A stretch of 64,000 bases of DNA, from NCBI GenBank assembly GCA_963555705.1, contig OY743190.1:34888929-34952928 (forward strand), given 5' to 3'. This document shows positions 10,602 through 23,182 of the stretch, in pieces (the stretch's first letter is position 1; every line of letters starts with the position of its first letter). Source of the DNA: Ligustrum vulgare. Taxonomy: Eukaryota > Streptophyta > Magnoliopsida > Lamiales > Oleaceae. Both the position numbers and the translations under genes were made by a program. The notes below the pieces were generated by a model. It saw nothing but the letters and a program-made list of their open reading frames with translations, ran no database searches and was not told the origin of the DNA.

Positions 10602-11668
10602 AACAGGCTTCAATCAAAAATCTGAAGACTCAAGTTGGACAGATAGCACAGTTGATCACAGCCAGAGCTCCGGGTACATTACCAGCAAATACTGAGGTAA
10701 ACACAAAAGAACAACTAATGGCTATAAATGTAGTGCAACATGAGATAAATGCTATCACTACGCGTAGTGGTGTGCAACTTCCTGAGATTCATGCTAAAAA
10801 GCCAGATGGAGTTCCTGAAAAAGTTGTGGAGAATGTTGAGAAGATGGCTGAAAAGGAAGATGACCATGAGGTGAAATCAAAAATTAAGCCTCACGAGTCT
10901 CCTATTCCATTTCCACAAAGGCTAAAGAAAACAAGAGAGGATAAGCAGTTTAACAAGTTTGTGAATATGCTTAGAAAACTGCACATAAATATTCCTTTCT
11001 TGGAAGCCATCACACAGATCCCAAGTTACGCCAAGCTGCTAAAAAAGATGATGTCTAGCAAGAAAAAGCTTGAAGAACTTGAGGAGATCACTTTGAATGA
11101 AGACTGCAGCGCAATCCTGCAAAACAAGCTGCCACCTAAGCTCAAAGACCCAGGGAGCTTTTCAATACCTTGCATTATAGGTGATTTAAAATTCAACAAG
11201 GTCTTATGTGACCTAGGTGCAAGTATAAATCTGATGCCCCTGTCTTTATACAAGAAATTGGGACTGGGTGAACCAAAGGAAAGCAATATCAGATTGCAAC
11301 TGGCTGATCGATCAATCTGTCACCCATATGGAGTTGTGGAGGATGTATTAGTGAAAGTTCACAAATTCATATTCCCAGCGGACTTTATCATCTTAGATAT
11401 GGAGGAAGATGAGAATTTACCTTTGATACTTGGTCGGCCATTCCTAGCCACTGCACGAGCATTAATTGATGTAGAAAAAGGAGATGTAGTGCTGCGGGCC
11501 GAAAATCAAGAGGTGACTTTCACAATGATGCAATTTGATGTCCATGAGCCAGAACTAGAAAATTGCTCCAAGATAGATGTCGAGTTGGAATTGGCATACT
11601 GGGAGAAGTATGAATACAAGGTAAGGGCAGATGATGAGGCTACATCATCTAATCTAAAACCACCTTGA
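10602..11668 (+). pseudogene. Athila-like Gypsy gag C-terminus and aspartic protease, 5'-truncated
   Basis: The frame carries ASIKNLKTQVGQIAQL and AITTRSG, which resemble the end of Athila-type gag. A retropepsin domain follows (DLGASINLMPLSLYKKL, then LILGRPFLATA). Gag-Pol polyproteins form particles and the protease cleaves them. Here everything before the gag C-terminus is missing, and translation stops right after the protease, with no reverse transcriptase, RNase H or integrase. The open frame starts at 10520, so its first 28 or so residues come from RPA intron and exon sequence fused at 10601/10602. The stretch just after the stop (CTCTAGACTTTAAATGAAGC and GGCAACCCAAC) resembles what normally follows pol in Athila elements, which suggests a clean internal deletion of pol. 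Confidence 0.8.
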
Positions 11669-13186
11669 GAGTTTGCCAAAAAGTCTAGCTCTAGACTTTA
11701 AATGAAGCGCTTGTTGTGAGGCAACCCAACCTCTCAAACCCTTTTCTTTATTCGTTTGTTTATTTTTTTTTTATTGCTTTTATTACTTTATAGTTGTTTA
11801 GATGCTTGACAGTGCATTTTAGGGGTACTAGTATGTTTAAAATGCATGCATTGAATTGTTATGTGTTTTAAGTAATTCTAGTGTTCCATTTTGCTTGTTT
11901 TATCACTTTTAATTTTAATTTATTTTGTTACTTTTTATCACAATCTTCTACTTGAGAACCTAGTTTAGGACATGAGCATATAGCATGGAGGTTAGTTGCA
12001 AGCATTAGAAGGCATTTTGGGGTCCAAAACAGGGTCCAAAACTCAAATTTTGAAAACGTTCAAGTCACTGTCCATTAACACCATGCGGTCGCACGGTGTT
12101 ACAACCGTGCGGTCGCACGGTACTTTTCTGGGCAGAAACGACAGATTGTATATATTATGCCAAAACTTTCATTTTAACTACTTCAAACCCGTTTTTTCTC
12201 CCCCAAATCGCCCAACATTGAATCCCCAACTACTCCCCTAAGTTTGCACATCATTTTAACTTCAATTCATATGTTGCATTGCCTCCAAAACGTTAAAAAT
12301 GTAAGAATTTTTCACCAATTTCTATGATTATGCATAATTCTTGTGTTCTTCAAATTCTTTGTGAAAATTGATATTGTGAATTGATGGTGATGGGCTTTGG
12401 CTAGAAATTGGAGAGATTGAATTATGTTTATTAGGCACAAAATTTTGGATTAGTTCAAGTCTCTAACTCTATGATTTTCATCGATTTCTTCATATGCATG
12501 CTAGGTGCTCGATAAAATGCTACAATGAATGTTTTGTTGAGTTTTCGCAATTCTTTTTGGATGATCACCTTCATAACACGTTATACATCATTTGTTTATC
12601 ATTCAATCACTATTTATACTCTTTTTAAGGCATGAAACTCAACATGAACATCATTACACTACATGGCACCTCATTGCAAGGCCATTGCAGGCACCACTGC
12701 ACTAGTGCACCTATTTTCAGCTTCACTGCACCTACTTTGTCACATCTTTGCATGAGCCAAATGAACTTCAAACTTACTGAATTTTTGATATGTTGTAGAC
12801 CGAGTTATATAGTTTCATATGCCTAGGACATGTCTCGAGAAATTTTCACTTTTTCAAAGCGATGTCAAGGGCTGAAAATCAGTGGTCGACCACTTTTCAA
12901 AATTTTCAAAATTTTTTCTAAGTCCTAGTTTGGGTGTGTTGCGTTGATTTTCTTTAGTTCCTATGCGATAATTATGCTTCTAATGACCATTAATGTTTAT
13001 TTGCAAGGAACATATCATCATGGGACAATTCATGCCAAACATGGAAAAGGAAGTAAGGGGATCATTTCATCCAACAAAACATTCAAGTCAAAGCTTCAAA
13101 AATGGGAACACCAACTCTCCAAACCCGGGAAGTACATTAACCCTCTTTGTTATTTATGTGTTTATTTTCTTTATGTGTTTTGAATA

Positions 13187-13222
13187 CATTGAGGACAATG
13201 TATGATTCTAGTTTGGGGTTGG
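13187..13222 (+). other. Internal polypurine-tract-like copy
   Basis: GAGGACAATGTATGATTCTAG followed by TTTGGGGTTGGG closely resembles the true PPT region GAGGACGAACAATAGTTCTAG + TTTGGGGGTG at 14633-14664. A weaker third one, CAGTTTGGGGGTGGG, lies at 13607-13621. They could be secondary plus-strand primers or traces of internal duplication. Confidence 0.5.
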
Positions 13223-13777
13223 GAATCTCATTCATGTGCTTTCATATGCACATTCATTCGATTTTGGGTAGAAAATTCATAAAATTTTGAAAAATTGAAA
13301 AAATCATAAAAAGTGAAAAATTTGAAAATTTTTGTTGATTTATTTATTGCACATGATTTGAATTGACTTTTGTGCTTTAGTTAGAAAATTGAACAATATG
13401 TGAACTAAATTTTTCTTAACATTCATCCATGTAAGACTTTCATCAAATTTGAGCACATAGCCATTTCAAATAAAAACTTGTGTAGGGAGATGCTTGATAC
13501 TTGTGGGGTAAACTTGTGCACTTTGAACATAGAATTGATTGAAAAATCCTAAACCTTAAGTAATTAGATCCCGACCTGAAATGTAGAACCAAACTACTCA
13601 AGAAGCAGTTTGGGGGTGGGAAGGTTAGTATGAGTATGCATTGATGGATTTAAGATTTGGAATTTTAAATTGTACATCTTTAGTGTAAGGGATTTCGATC
13701 AACGGGTATAAACCATAATAACCAGCATAAAAACAGAAAAATGCTGAAGGTCTTATTCTACTTTTCAAATGCCTTTT

Positions 13778-14124
13778 TGACTCGAGCAAGTAAGTCTGAG
13801 GGGTTCTTTGAACCTGGTACCCTAAAGCCAACTGGTTTGGGAGTTGCCGATCTGAAAGCTCGCTACAGGGGTCAACTAGAAAGCAAGTACGGAGAGTGGA
13901 CTTACACATAAGACGTTAAAACATCTTTAACTTTTTTGTTTATGCCTTTATGACTCGGGTAATTAAGTCTGAGGGGTTCTCTGAACCTGGTACCCTAAGC
14001 TCAACTGAGTTGGGAGCTGTCGACCTAAAGCTCGCTACAGGGGTCATATAGAAAGCAAGTATGAAAAGTATTGCACAAAGATGGTAAAAGACAAGGACAT
14101 TAAAAGAAAAAGTCGTCCATATGA
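13778..14124. repeat. Tandem imperfect repeat, 173-bp unit, two copies
   Basis: Both copies begin TGACTCG.G..A.TAAGTCTGAGGGGTTCT, continue with GAACCTGGTACCCTAA, and end with AAGCTCGCTACAGGGGTC and AGAAAGCAAGTA. This GGTACC-containing block looks like a structured 3' untranslated part of the retroelement. Confidence 0.75.
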
Positions 14125-14649
14125 AAGAAAAATAGAATAAAATGGTATAAGCTTTGTTGGTTGAAATTCCTAACATGTTGTTAAGTATTCTTTGTCTGTC
14201 GTGCATACTTGTCTAGTACTAACTGCCTTGTGTGGAAAGATGCGATTTATACATGTTTAGAAACCACATCAATAGGAAAGACCTCGGGATATGAGAGAAA
14301 AGTAATAAGGTTGTGATCATCCATGAGAGGGTAAGGAAAATTAAAAGAAAATCATTGTTGACCACATGGGATTCGGGCTTACTTTTGCATAAAAAGTCAC
14401 ACATTGTCAAGTTTATTTTTTTGCATAAGTTTGCGGTTGATTTTGGCTATTCACACACACACAATGAAGTTGAGCATCGGATGAATGAAAATATTTTATG
14501 TTGTTCATATTTCTTTGTCTAAAGAGAATCGTCAATTTGGATTATTGAAGCGCATGGTAAATAAGTTGACAAAAGCAAAAACATAATTTTTATTTTGCCG
14601 TTTTACATTTATAGTTTAGTTTTATTTCGTTCGAGGACGAACAATAGTT

Positions 14650-14664
14650 CTAGTTTGGGGGTGT
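14650..14664 (+). other. Polypurine tract of the Athila-like element
   Basis: TCTAGTTTGGGGGTGT immediately precedes the TG of the LTR at 14665. Position and composition fit the plus-strand primer. Confidence 0.8.
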
Positions 14665-16089
14665 TGATAAGTGTATTTTATACACTTATTTCTATCCTAA
14701 AAATAGGATTTTATATGTTTGTTTTAGAATATTCGCTATTTATTTTGTGTTATTTGTTTACATTTCAGAAATAATCCAAAGTCGAGAAAACAAAGGAATT
14801 GGAGCTAAAATTGAGCAATTGGATGTAAAAGGGGTCAAAGTGAGCAAATCAAGAATGGATGCAGTCAATCAAATGAAGAAAAAACCGAATTTGGAAGAAA
14901 TCAGAAGTTCAGGGGTTAAATTGCAACAATCAGAAGTTGGAGGACTTGCTGTGCAATTAAAAGATAGGGACCAAGTTGCAGAATTTAAAAGATAAAAATT
15001 GCAGCCGGAATTACAACCGTGCGGCCGCACGGTTGAAAAAGGCGTGCAGTCGCACGGTCAAAAAATTCGGCGACTGAAGTTTACCTGCAGAGTCATGCGA
15101 CCGCGTGTTTTTGAACCGTGCGGCCGCACGGTAGTCCCGACTGGGCCTCAGCTGGGCTTTTTACGCGGAATTCAGCAGTTTTCTCCATAATTAACCTAAT
15201 TCTCATGAGCATCTATATATACCAGACATAAGGCACGAAATTAGGGGTTCCCAATTCATTGAAGAGAGGCCAAAACGCTGTCGAAGTGCCGAGGGATCCA
15301 TGCCACGCCAAGAACACAATTGAAGAACGAAGATCAAGGGCATGAATAGGGTGACATCTATCCATTCCTTTTGTGATTTATATTCAATTATGTATCTAGG
15401 CTAGATTTTGAATGTTAGAATTGTGATGAAGCATTTATTTCCGAATTTTATGTATTGATTATCATTTAATTTCATAATTCATGGGTTTGAGCAATTGATT
15501 TATACTTTTTTATCATGCAATTACTTGATCACTAGTTGTATGATTTTAGGTAATGATTTCTTAAGTTCGAAAGATTGAGATTTCATTAGACTTGTGTCAA
15601 TTGTCACAAAGTCCGATAGGGGATAGAAATATACCCCTATGCTTTGTGTTATCTGCTATAGTATTCACAAAACTTGTAATGCTTTTCTATACATTTAGAT
15701 TCGTCATAGAAATATAGTCGGACTGTGTATAGAAATAGGTGTTGATTCTTGTCCGAAAGGGAGTCTTGACAATATTAGGAATATGGATTTTCAAAACCTC
15801 GTGAATTATTGTTAGATGTTTAATTTAATGCGTAATTAATGGAATAAATGTGGATTCTCAATTCTAGCATGTTTTTCTCATATTTTCTCTAAATCAAATT
15901 TCCTCGTTCTTTCTAGTTTAATTTTAATTCAAAATTATCAATTTCAAACAATTTCTCGTTCCGGTTAAGGTAGTAGTCTAAAATACGATTTAAAACAATC
16001 TCTGTGGGAACGATATTCGGACTTAAAATCCACTTTATTACTTGTTCGATACCGTACACTTGCGGTAAGAGTCAAAATTCATTCGATCA
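14665..16089 (+). mobile_element. 3' LTR of the Athila-like element (1425 bp)
   Basis: It has the same ends and length as the solo LTR at 8377. It is preceded by the polypurine tract and followed by GTGTA (16090-16094), the original TSD. It carries the same TATA box (15214-15221), palindrome cluster (15015-15132) and hairpin (15605-15648). The differences from the solo LTR are a handful of substitutions. Confidence 0.92.
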
Positions 16090-16639
16090 GTGTACTTTAG
16101 ATATTTGTTTTTTATACAGCGTTCAAATAAACTATTTTGAAATAAGCATTTATTTTCATTTCTATATATATTAATTTTTGGTATTACAACTTCTTCTATT
16201 ATTTCTCTACTGTGTAAATTTATAATTTTGTATTACATTCTAGAGTTGCAACTTCTTTTATTATTTTTCCCCTGCGTTAATTTATAATTTTTTTTCTTAG
16301 GGCTGTCGTATTCAAGCTGAAGTTAAGAAATCCTTGATAAGAGTTTTTTGGCCTAAGTTGTTTGAGGGACGATTGTATGTAATGCGTCACTTTTCAGTTG
16401 TTCACAACAATGCAAAGTACAAGACATGTAGACATGTGTATCGATTGAACTTCATGTCAATGACGCAAGTGACTGAAGTTGAAGACTTAACTTTTCCAAG
16501 TAACATCTATTCTTCGTCCGTTTGCTGAAATTTTTGTCTCACAAGAAACAGACGAGACCGAGTTGTTTGGTAAGTTCATTTTGAATCTTCAATATGTTCT
16601 TTGTGTATAGAATTTTTAAATTACATTATTTTATTTATT

Positions 16640-16685
<46 letters not shown>

Positions 16686-18681
16686 AAGATGTTATTGGAG
16701 AGTTTGTAGCAAAAGATGGGATTAAGAATGACCCCAGAGTCTCAAATCATGTGGACATCATAATTGAAGATTTGGAGTACTTTCATTCTTATTTTACTTA
16801 CAATAACAATAATTTATAACTTTGAGTATTTTTTTACTAAAAATAATTTATAACTTCGAGTATTTTTTTTCGATGATTCCGATTATAGAAAAAATCGCTT
16901 GTCTGTGACGTTGTAGACTGAGTATGCAGATAAGATGAATGAGTATTTGACAAATAATAATCCAGAACTCGTGATCAGTTTATTACAACTTTGTCGTGCA
17001 AAGAAATACAGAGGTTTGACTGCTTTTTTTGATATTTTATATTGCATTTTTTCTTCTTCTTTAATTTTGTAAATAATACAGGTGAGGTCCAGTTATCGAA
17101 CATGTTTCAAACTACAAACCTACTGATCAATGCTGAGATACCTGAAATTATAGATTTCCGACAAAGGTAAATTATTAAAAAATAGGTATACAATAATATG
17201 ATTATTTGTAGTGAATATATTTTCCTTTTTGTAAACTTTGGACTAAGTTTATAATTTTAGTTCATGTTTGATAATATTTCAATTGTATTCTCAATAAGGT
17301 TACTTGTGGGTCGTGAAGACAACGCTTCTCAGAAAATCAATCAGATTTTTGGAGCATCAAATTATTCGATTGAAGACGAAATTGAAAGTGGAATTTTTAT
17401 TGTGATGACAGTAAATGAACTAAGTCTTTTTGATTAGGTATTTTTTTATCTACCCATTCATTTATTGTATAGATTTGTTACACCTTTTCATTTATTGTAT
17501 ATTGTATATCTGTAGGAAATTATTTGCTGGGTTCGTGCTACGATTCTCGCTATCGAGTCTAATGATTGGTGGTATCTTTCCTGCAAGAGGTGTAATAAAA
17601 AGGTTCGTACTGTTGAAAAGCAATTTTACTTTGAAAGGTGCAACAAGACCGAAGCCAATGTTGTTCAGAGGTATTATTTTTATCGACATATGTTAGAGTA
17701 TTTGATTACTTAATATCAAAATTTTTTAATAGATCTTATTTGACGTTTTTTTTTTTTCATTTTTTGAATAAACGAGGTTTAAAATTCAAGTAAGAGTCGT
17801 TGATGACAAATTAACAATTTCTTTAATTCTTTGGGATCGAGATTGTGTTCAACTTTTGGGCAAGACTGTCTCAGAATTGATGGAAGGATCTGGACAGGTT
17901 GTATATTTCAATTTATTTTTTATTTATTTCTTATTATGTTGTCTCGTATATTATTTTTACAATAATTTTTTTATATATTTTTAAATCTTATTTATAATAT
18001 TTATAATATAATATACTGTTTTAGGAATCTAAAGATGAATATTATCCTGCTGAAATTGAAATATTGGTTGACAAGACTATACTTTTCAAAGTTAGGGTCA
18101 AGGAACAAAATTTTAGGGGAGGCAATTATACTTATAGTGTTCCGAAGGTTACTAAAGATGGAAGGTTAATTGATAAATTTGATGCCAATTGTGTCAAAGA
18201 TAATCAGGTGATTATTCAAATCATAATTTCATTTTTGGGTTTTATCATTAGTTTCCTCTGCATGGTATAGTTTTTAAACCTCTATCTTATTTTAATTTTC
18301 TTTTTTTAACGCAAATTTTTAAAACTTCTTCAAGAGTCTAATTATGTATCAAAAAATGAATGCAACTGCTATTAGTCTGTTGGATGATGTAAGTGTGGGC
18401 AGTTGATATTTATTGTAACAATATTTTCTTCATACCATGTATATGTTTGGTTTACTGTATTTGTATGTTAACTAGTGTTAGATATTGATATTGTTTATGA
18501 CTAATAGGATTGTGCCTTATATGATAATGGTGTCACTCCGAGAAAATCTTCTTTGAAGCGTACGCTCTCATTTAATTCAGACAATGGAACATCTGAAGGA
18601 GAATGTAATCCCGACGGACCGGATATAGAAGTGTCTTGCTCAAAGAGCAATAAAATTATCAAGGTGGAGAAGAATGATTAA

Positions 18682-20112
18682 AATTATAAAAAGTTTTTGA
18701 TGCGCTTTTAAAGATGACTGTACTTTTTGAAGGTCTAATGCTGTTATTATGTTTACGTTTGGCATGGTATTAAACTTAGGACGCTTTGTTTTATTTTGTT
18801 GCATGAACTTGTGGAATGGTCTTTTTTAATTGCTATGGACGTTGTTAATACTATTGAATCTTTTTCGTACTGATTTATTGTGTATTATTTTTTTTTAAGC
18901 TTCATGTTTATTGTATGTTATATTATAGAGCAGCTAATTAACGTTGAAGGAATGTTGAGAATAGTTCTAAATTTCGACCTACACATTTAAAAAATCGTAC
19001 AAGGCTAAAAAATTAAACATAAAGAAAAATCTTCGTTACTGTTTATTCAGACTAACACAAGTAATAATAAAAAAAAAATTATTTTCAATAAGAATAATTT
19101 TTTTTGTTACATAATATTTAAAATCCATTTTTCAATTGTTTATTAATTATTATTTATTTATTTATTTCTTTATTTGGGTTAATGCTTACTGTATGGTTTT
19201 TTATGATCATTCAACGTCCAAATAAGATGAATAATAGGAATTTCCACCAAACCATATAACTATTTCTATAAGTTTAAGTTTAACAATTTAAAATATGCTT
19301 TTCACCATAAGAAAAAATGAATTGCCATGTAGAGACGTCTTTAGTCCAAGTACAATAAAATCAGCAAGTATAGTATTTCTACTCATTCAACTTTATAAAA
19401 TATCTCTAATTTCCAGTATGCAAAATCAGAAGATTAAAGTTCAACCATATTAAAATAAGCTTTTTTTTTTTTTTTTTTTTTTTCAGCCAAAGCATCACTT
19501 AGTTGGCTTACAATTTTTTATTTTTTATTTTTATTTCAATAATAATGGTAAAATTCATGAATAGATAAAAAAAAAGGTATTTCCGTTTTGTACATATAGA
19601 AAGTGTTTCTTTGTTTCATTTCTTCTTATCATTATTATATTTTGACACTACTAAAAATATCTAAAAAAGTATTTTTTTAAACTTTGAGCAACAATACCGC
19701 AAGAAATAAAATACTCTGTTAATTAAGTAGAAACCATGATGAAGGTGCAATTATTCAGTAATTGTTTTGGCTGATGTCATGCGCATTTAAATTGATAAGT
19801 TTTAATATTCTAAATTTTAAGAATCTTTATAACGATACAATAAATGACAACCCAATAAAGAGATTGTGTCTATTCGTTATTTGGGTGAAAATTGTTCAAC
19901 ATGAAACATTAAGGTGTCTTTTTATATTCTCTATGCATTGATTAATGTTGTATTTCAAAAAAGAACCAGCAATTTCATTACATTGGATTCCATTTTTATC
20001 AATCAGGTTTCTTCCTTGACGCTAAGGACTGTCTGTGAATTTAAAACTCATTTCATAATCTGGCTGCACAGTTTGTCCTAAAATTTTGAAGTTTAAAAAA
20101 CATTCGGAGAAC
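18682..20112. other. Non-coding spacer between the RPA and Rep/helicase parts of the Helitron
   Basis: AT-rich, with T-rich and A-rich runs (a T run at 19460-19482). No exon with recognisable similarity is seen. It may contain the 3' end of the RPA gene and the promoter of the next gene. Confidence 0.5.
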
Positions 20113-21650
20113 ATGCAAGGTCATACGAATAGACAAAAAAAAGAGGCGTCTTCAATCCAACTAGGAGAGAATCGTGCATCAGGTAATCTAATTTTTCATG
20201 TTTATTATATGAAAAAGCTCTGAAGTTTTGCATGATATTGATGAGAAATCTTTACCTTTTGTCTTCATAAAGCCACATTCATGTATTTGAAGATAACTTC
20301 ATCATATTAATTGTTCGAATTCATTTCATCTTTGTGTAGTTTATATATCTCATGCACAAACATATTAGAAAAATTTGTGTGTTAGTATACTTAATTGATG
20401 ACTATAACTCATTTTACCCTAACATGTTGTTATGTTATACAGAAATGATGGCAACGAAGTGACAACAATATCTAACAATTACGAAACTCCAACCAGCCAC
20501 TCTTTCAGGATCCCTTTTCGTGATATCACAGAAGGTGTAGTCCCTTTTTCCAAAAAAATGATAATTTGTGGTTCTACCAATTTTTTTTTTGTACTATTAT
20601 CTTTCTTATTTATGTTATAAATGATTGATTAATATTACTTTGTTGAAAATTAATTGCAGGAATAAGAAGCTCCAACTTATTGTCTGGCATTCGTACAGAT
20701 CCGCATCAAACATCGAATTCGGAATTTTCGAATGGATTTGTTAGGTTAAGTAGTGCTTTGGGTCCAGGGAAGTTTTAGTTGACAAACATAAATGCAATTT
20801 CAGACACTAATATTTCTACCTATTACTCAAACCAAAATGTGCAACCTAATTCAAGTAAGCCTCATACAGTTATCGAAATTTATTTAAGAAGATGAATAAT
20901 TATGAAACATGTAAATTGAGCTTATTTTAATTGTTGTGCAAGAAAATTACTACAAGGGCAGAAAATATTGTTGATCCGATGAATCTTGGTAGTAGTAGCC
21001 CTTTTTGTGATATTTCAGGATGTAAGTTTATCCAGCTTCCTAGATATTTATTTACTCTGGACTAAATATTTTGTTTATTTTGTATTTGTCTGCTACTAAT
21101 AGTTTCATATAAAAATAACATAATTTATTGAAGCAGTAGCACACAAAAGGTAGTTAGCAACTAGGGATGATACATCCGGTTCAACTCCAAGCATGGTTAC
21201 AGATTTGGAGACTGAAGTTCACAATATTGCAACCAGAAATAAAGGAAAACCAATCACAAGTAAGTTTGCTGACTACCTGATGGATTTATAATACCCTTTC
21301 AATAAAATTAGATTATTAATGCAATGGTGGCAGTGCTCAATCAATATTATTCTCAGTCCTGCACGTGTAGATCTCAATCTTTACAGTCAATTATCACATT
21401 CATAATGTAAGTGTAAAAAATGTTAGGTGGTACTTCTTCAGGTGATGGAGAGTCGTATGTGGATCTTGGAAGTGATTCTAGCGGTAATAAAAGAGTCATA
21501 TATTTATTTAGTACAATTATGATTTAGTTTTTATTATGTTTCTATAAGTTAATTAACAATATTGATTTTCTGCTTATTTTAGGGGATAAGGTTGGTTTTT
21601 GAAGATTTGTTGCATAATAAAGGTAAGTTATACAAATTCATTGATTTCAT
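20113..21650 (+). pseudogene. Possible 5' exons of the Helitron Rep/helicase gene, degenerate
   Basis: Several short exon-like segments are bounded by splice signals. The first starts at ATG 20113 (MQGHTNRQKKEASS) and ends near 20181. Others lie at about 20442-20536 (NNYETPTSHSFRIPF), 20660-20855, 20942-21021, 21137-21260 and 21427-21484 (GDGESYVDLGSDSS). They are rich in Ser, Asn and Thr, as are the poorly conserved N-termini of plant Helitron Rep/helicase proteins. Some contain in-frame stops, for example TAG near 20778. I cannot prove homology: no HUH motif or Helitron_like_N domain follows, and the region between this block and 24418 lacks the rest of the protein. Treat as tentative. Confidence 0.35.
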
Positions 21651-23182
21651 ACTTTTTAGGTAATCATATTACGATAGATAGATTTAGGATGGATCGAAGT
21701 TTTAAAAGTATTTTTGGTTAGATATATGTACTCGATTATAAAAATCTATGAATGGCATCAAAGCTTGGACCTATTTATGGTGACAATTTAGATATCAATG
21801 GATACACTAAATCTATACCAGATTTCGATAAGATTGGAAGTGTATTTCTCTCAGTCATTTTACTTTGGCGGACTTGCATTATGTTGCGATTTATTTAATG
21901 TCCTACAACAATGAAAATATTCTTTAAGACATTACACTCAGTGAATGGCTCAAATATTTCTTCAAAAAATAATCAATTTGACGGTTTTTAGGAGATAGAC
22001 GGATCTTTCCGAATATTTTGAGATCAATGTATATGTAATCAAGTTTTGTTAACAATAATCTCAAAAAATGATTATAAACCAATTTCTATTAATGACTCAC
22101 ACGAAGAGAAAAAAAAAGGAACTTACATACACCACGTAATGCAATTTTTATCCCATTATTTTTAATACATTAAAAATTAAAAATCCTATTCATTAGTTGT
22201 TTACCACAAATAGATCTCTATTATATTTTCAATTGAATAGTATTAGCGATTCACAACTAAATATAAATTTGTATAAAATAACGGTACATGTATATATTTC
22301 AATACCGTGTTTTATACAAAAAGTAGAAACCATATGATTTAGTTCTATTTTTTTTTAAAAAAAAAAAAAGAGCATATCCAAAAATTTATTTCTAAATGGA
22401 TGCTTTATTTTACTGTCAAATAAAAAAAAATCATAATAAATATTCAAAGAGATTTTTGCAATACAGGTATCCAATCAAATCAAACTTTTTTGTATTTTTT
22501 TATTACACGGTTGAAATATGTTGTTTTATTTTTCACTCTGTGTATTTGAGAAATGAATACATTACTACTACGTTGTATATGCAAAAAAAAAAGCACTCAT
22601 GGACACGAAAATAGGGAAAAAACTGAAATAGATGTTACCTAATCTGAACCACATAATAATCTTGAAAATGTCCGTTTGAGGGTTAGATCTTCCAGATCTA
22701 GTACCAAGTTTTGGCACCCATAAAGTTTCGGGTCCAAATCTGAACCTTTATAGAATATAATCACAAAAAAAGCTACACGAATGAACGAAATAATTATTAA
22801 TGTTAGAATCGAGAAGAGATTAATAATAAGCTTTTCTACAAAAAATGGAGAAATAATTTTTAAACCATATTATTTAAAAAAAAAAAAAAAAAACAGCTTG
22901 AAGCCATGAACACATCCCAGCAACCACATTTATGTTCTTTGTTGCTGAATAGTTTCCGAAGGTGACTGGAAAATATGTGAAATTGCCTCAAAATCGTGCA
23001 AAAGCTATATACGAGCTGATTTTTCCATGGAACCGGTGTTGTCTTTTCGATGGGTCTGTGTTGAAGAGTGGTTCCGTTTAATATTAAAGTCACCAGATTA
23101 TAATACGTATTTGGAGTTAGGGAGAGAGAGTGTGTGTATTTGAATCTTATTGGGCTTGGACGTGTAGTGGGTTTGTGATAAT
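21651..23182. other. Non-coding stretch with a copy of RPA-intron sequence
   Basis: No gene is recognised. Positions 22490-22556 repeat the RPA intron 1 sequence found at 8273-8340. Homopolymer runs occur near 22350 and 22875. The small frames 22396-22614 (plus) and 22860-23093 (minus) lack any signature. Confidence 0.5.

Larger units (their letters stand above)
11669..14664 (+). mobile_element. Non-coding internal part of the Athila-like element
   Basis: About 3 kb between the protease and the 3' LTR has no credible ORF. It contains two GC palindromes (12083-12121), an imperfect tandem repeat with GGTACCCTAA and GCTCGCTACAGGGGTC (13778 and 13951, period 173 bp), and three purine-rich tracts of the type TTCTAGTTTGGGG. 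The last tract (14650-14664) directly abuts the 3' LTR and is the real polypurine tract. Short frames such as 12632-12826, 12944-13183 and 13625-14206 have no domain signature and are not annotated. Confidence 0.75.
10602..16903 (+). repeat. 6.3-kb unit of a tandem duplication (Gypsy internal + LTR + RPA exons 2-4 start)
   Basis: The sequence immediately before this unit (8377-10601) duplicates its last 2.2 kb (14665-16903). The breakpoint joins ..AATCGCTTGTC (RPA exon 4) to AACAGGCTTC (Gypsy gag). This is the expected product of a tandem duplication spanning gag to RPA exon 4, followed by loss of the first internal region through LTR-LTR recombination. Confidence 0.8.
7425..18681 (+). pseudogene. 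Helitron RPA1-like (RPA70 OB-fold) gene, broken
   Basis: The product resembles the large subunit of replication protein A: a single-stranded-DNA-binding OB-fold protein with a C-terminal zinc-ribbon OB domain. Plausible exons are 7425-7568 (KVRVVRLWEH), 16301-16569 (GCRIQAEV), 16689 to about 16820 (DVIGEFV), about 16889-17015 (EYADKMNEYL), 17082-17166, 17299-17437, 17516-17670 (WWYLSCKRCNKKV), 17777-17896, 18025-18207, 18335-18388 and 18508-18681 (basic tail). Exon 1 is 48 codons and all introns follow GT-AG. Breaks: a net +1 shift in exon 2 (stop near 16525), a TAG where the family has Trp (near 16919), and a TAG closing 17299-17437. The zinc ribbon reads CxxC then FYFERC, so the expected third Cys appears changed to Phe. 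Intron 1 holds the retroelement and a duplicate of exons 2-3 (10013-10500). Not functional. Confidence 0.8.
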
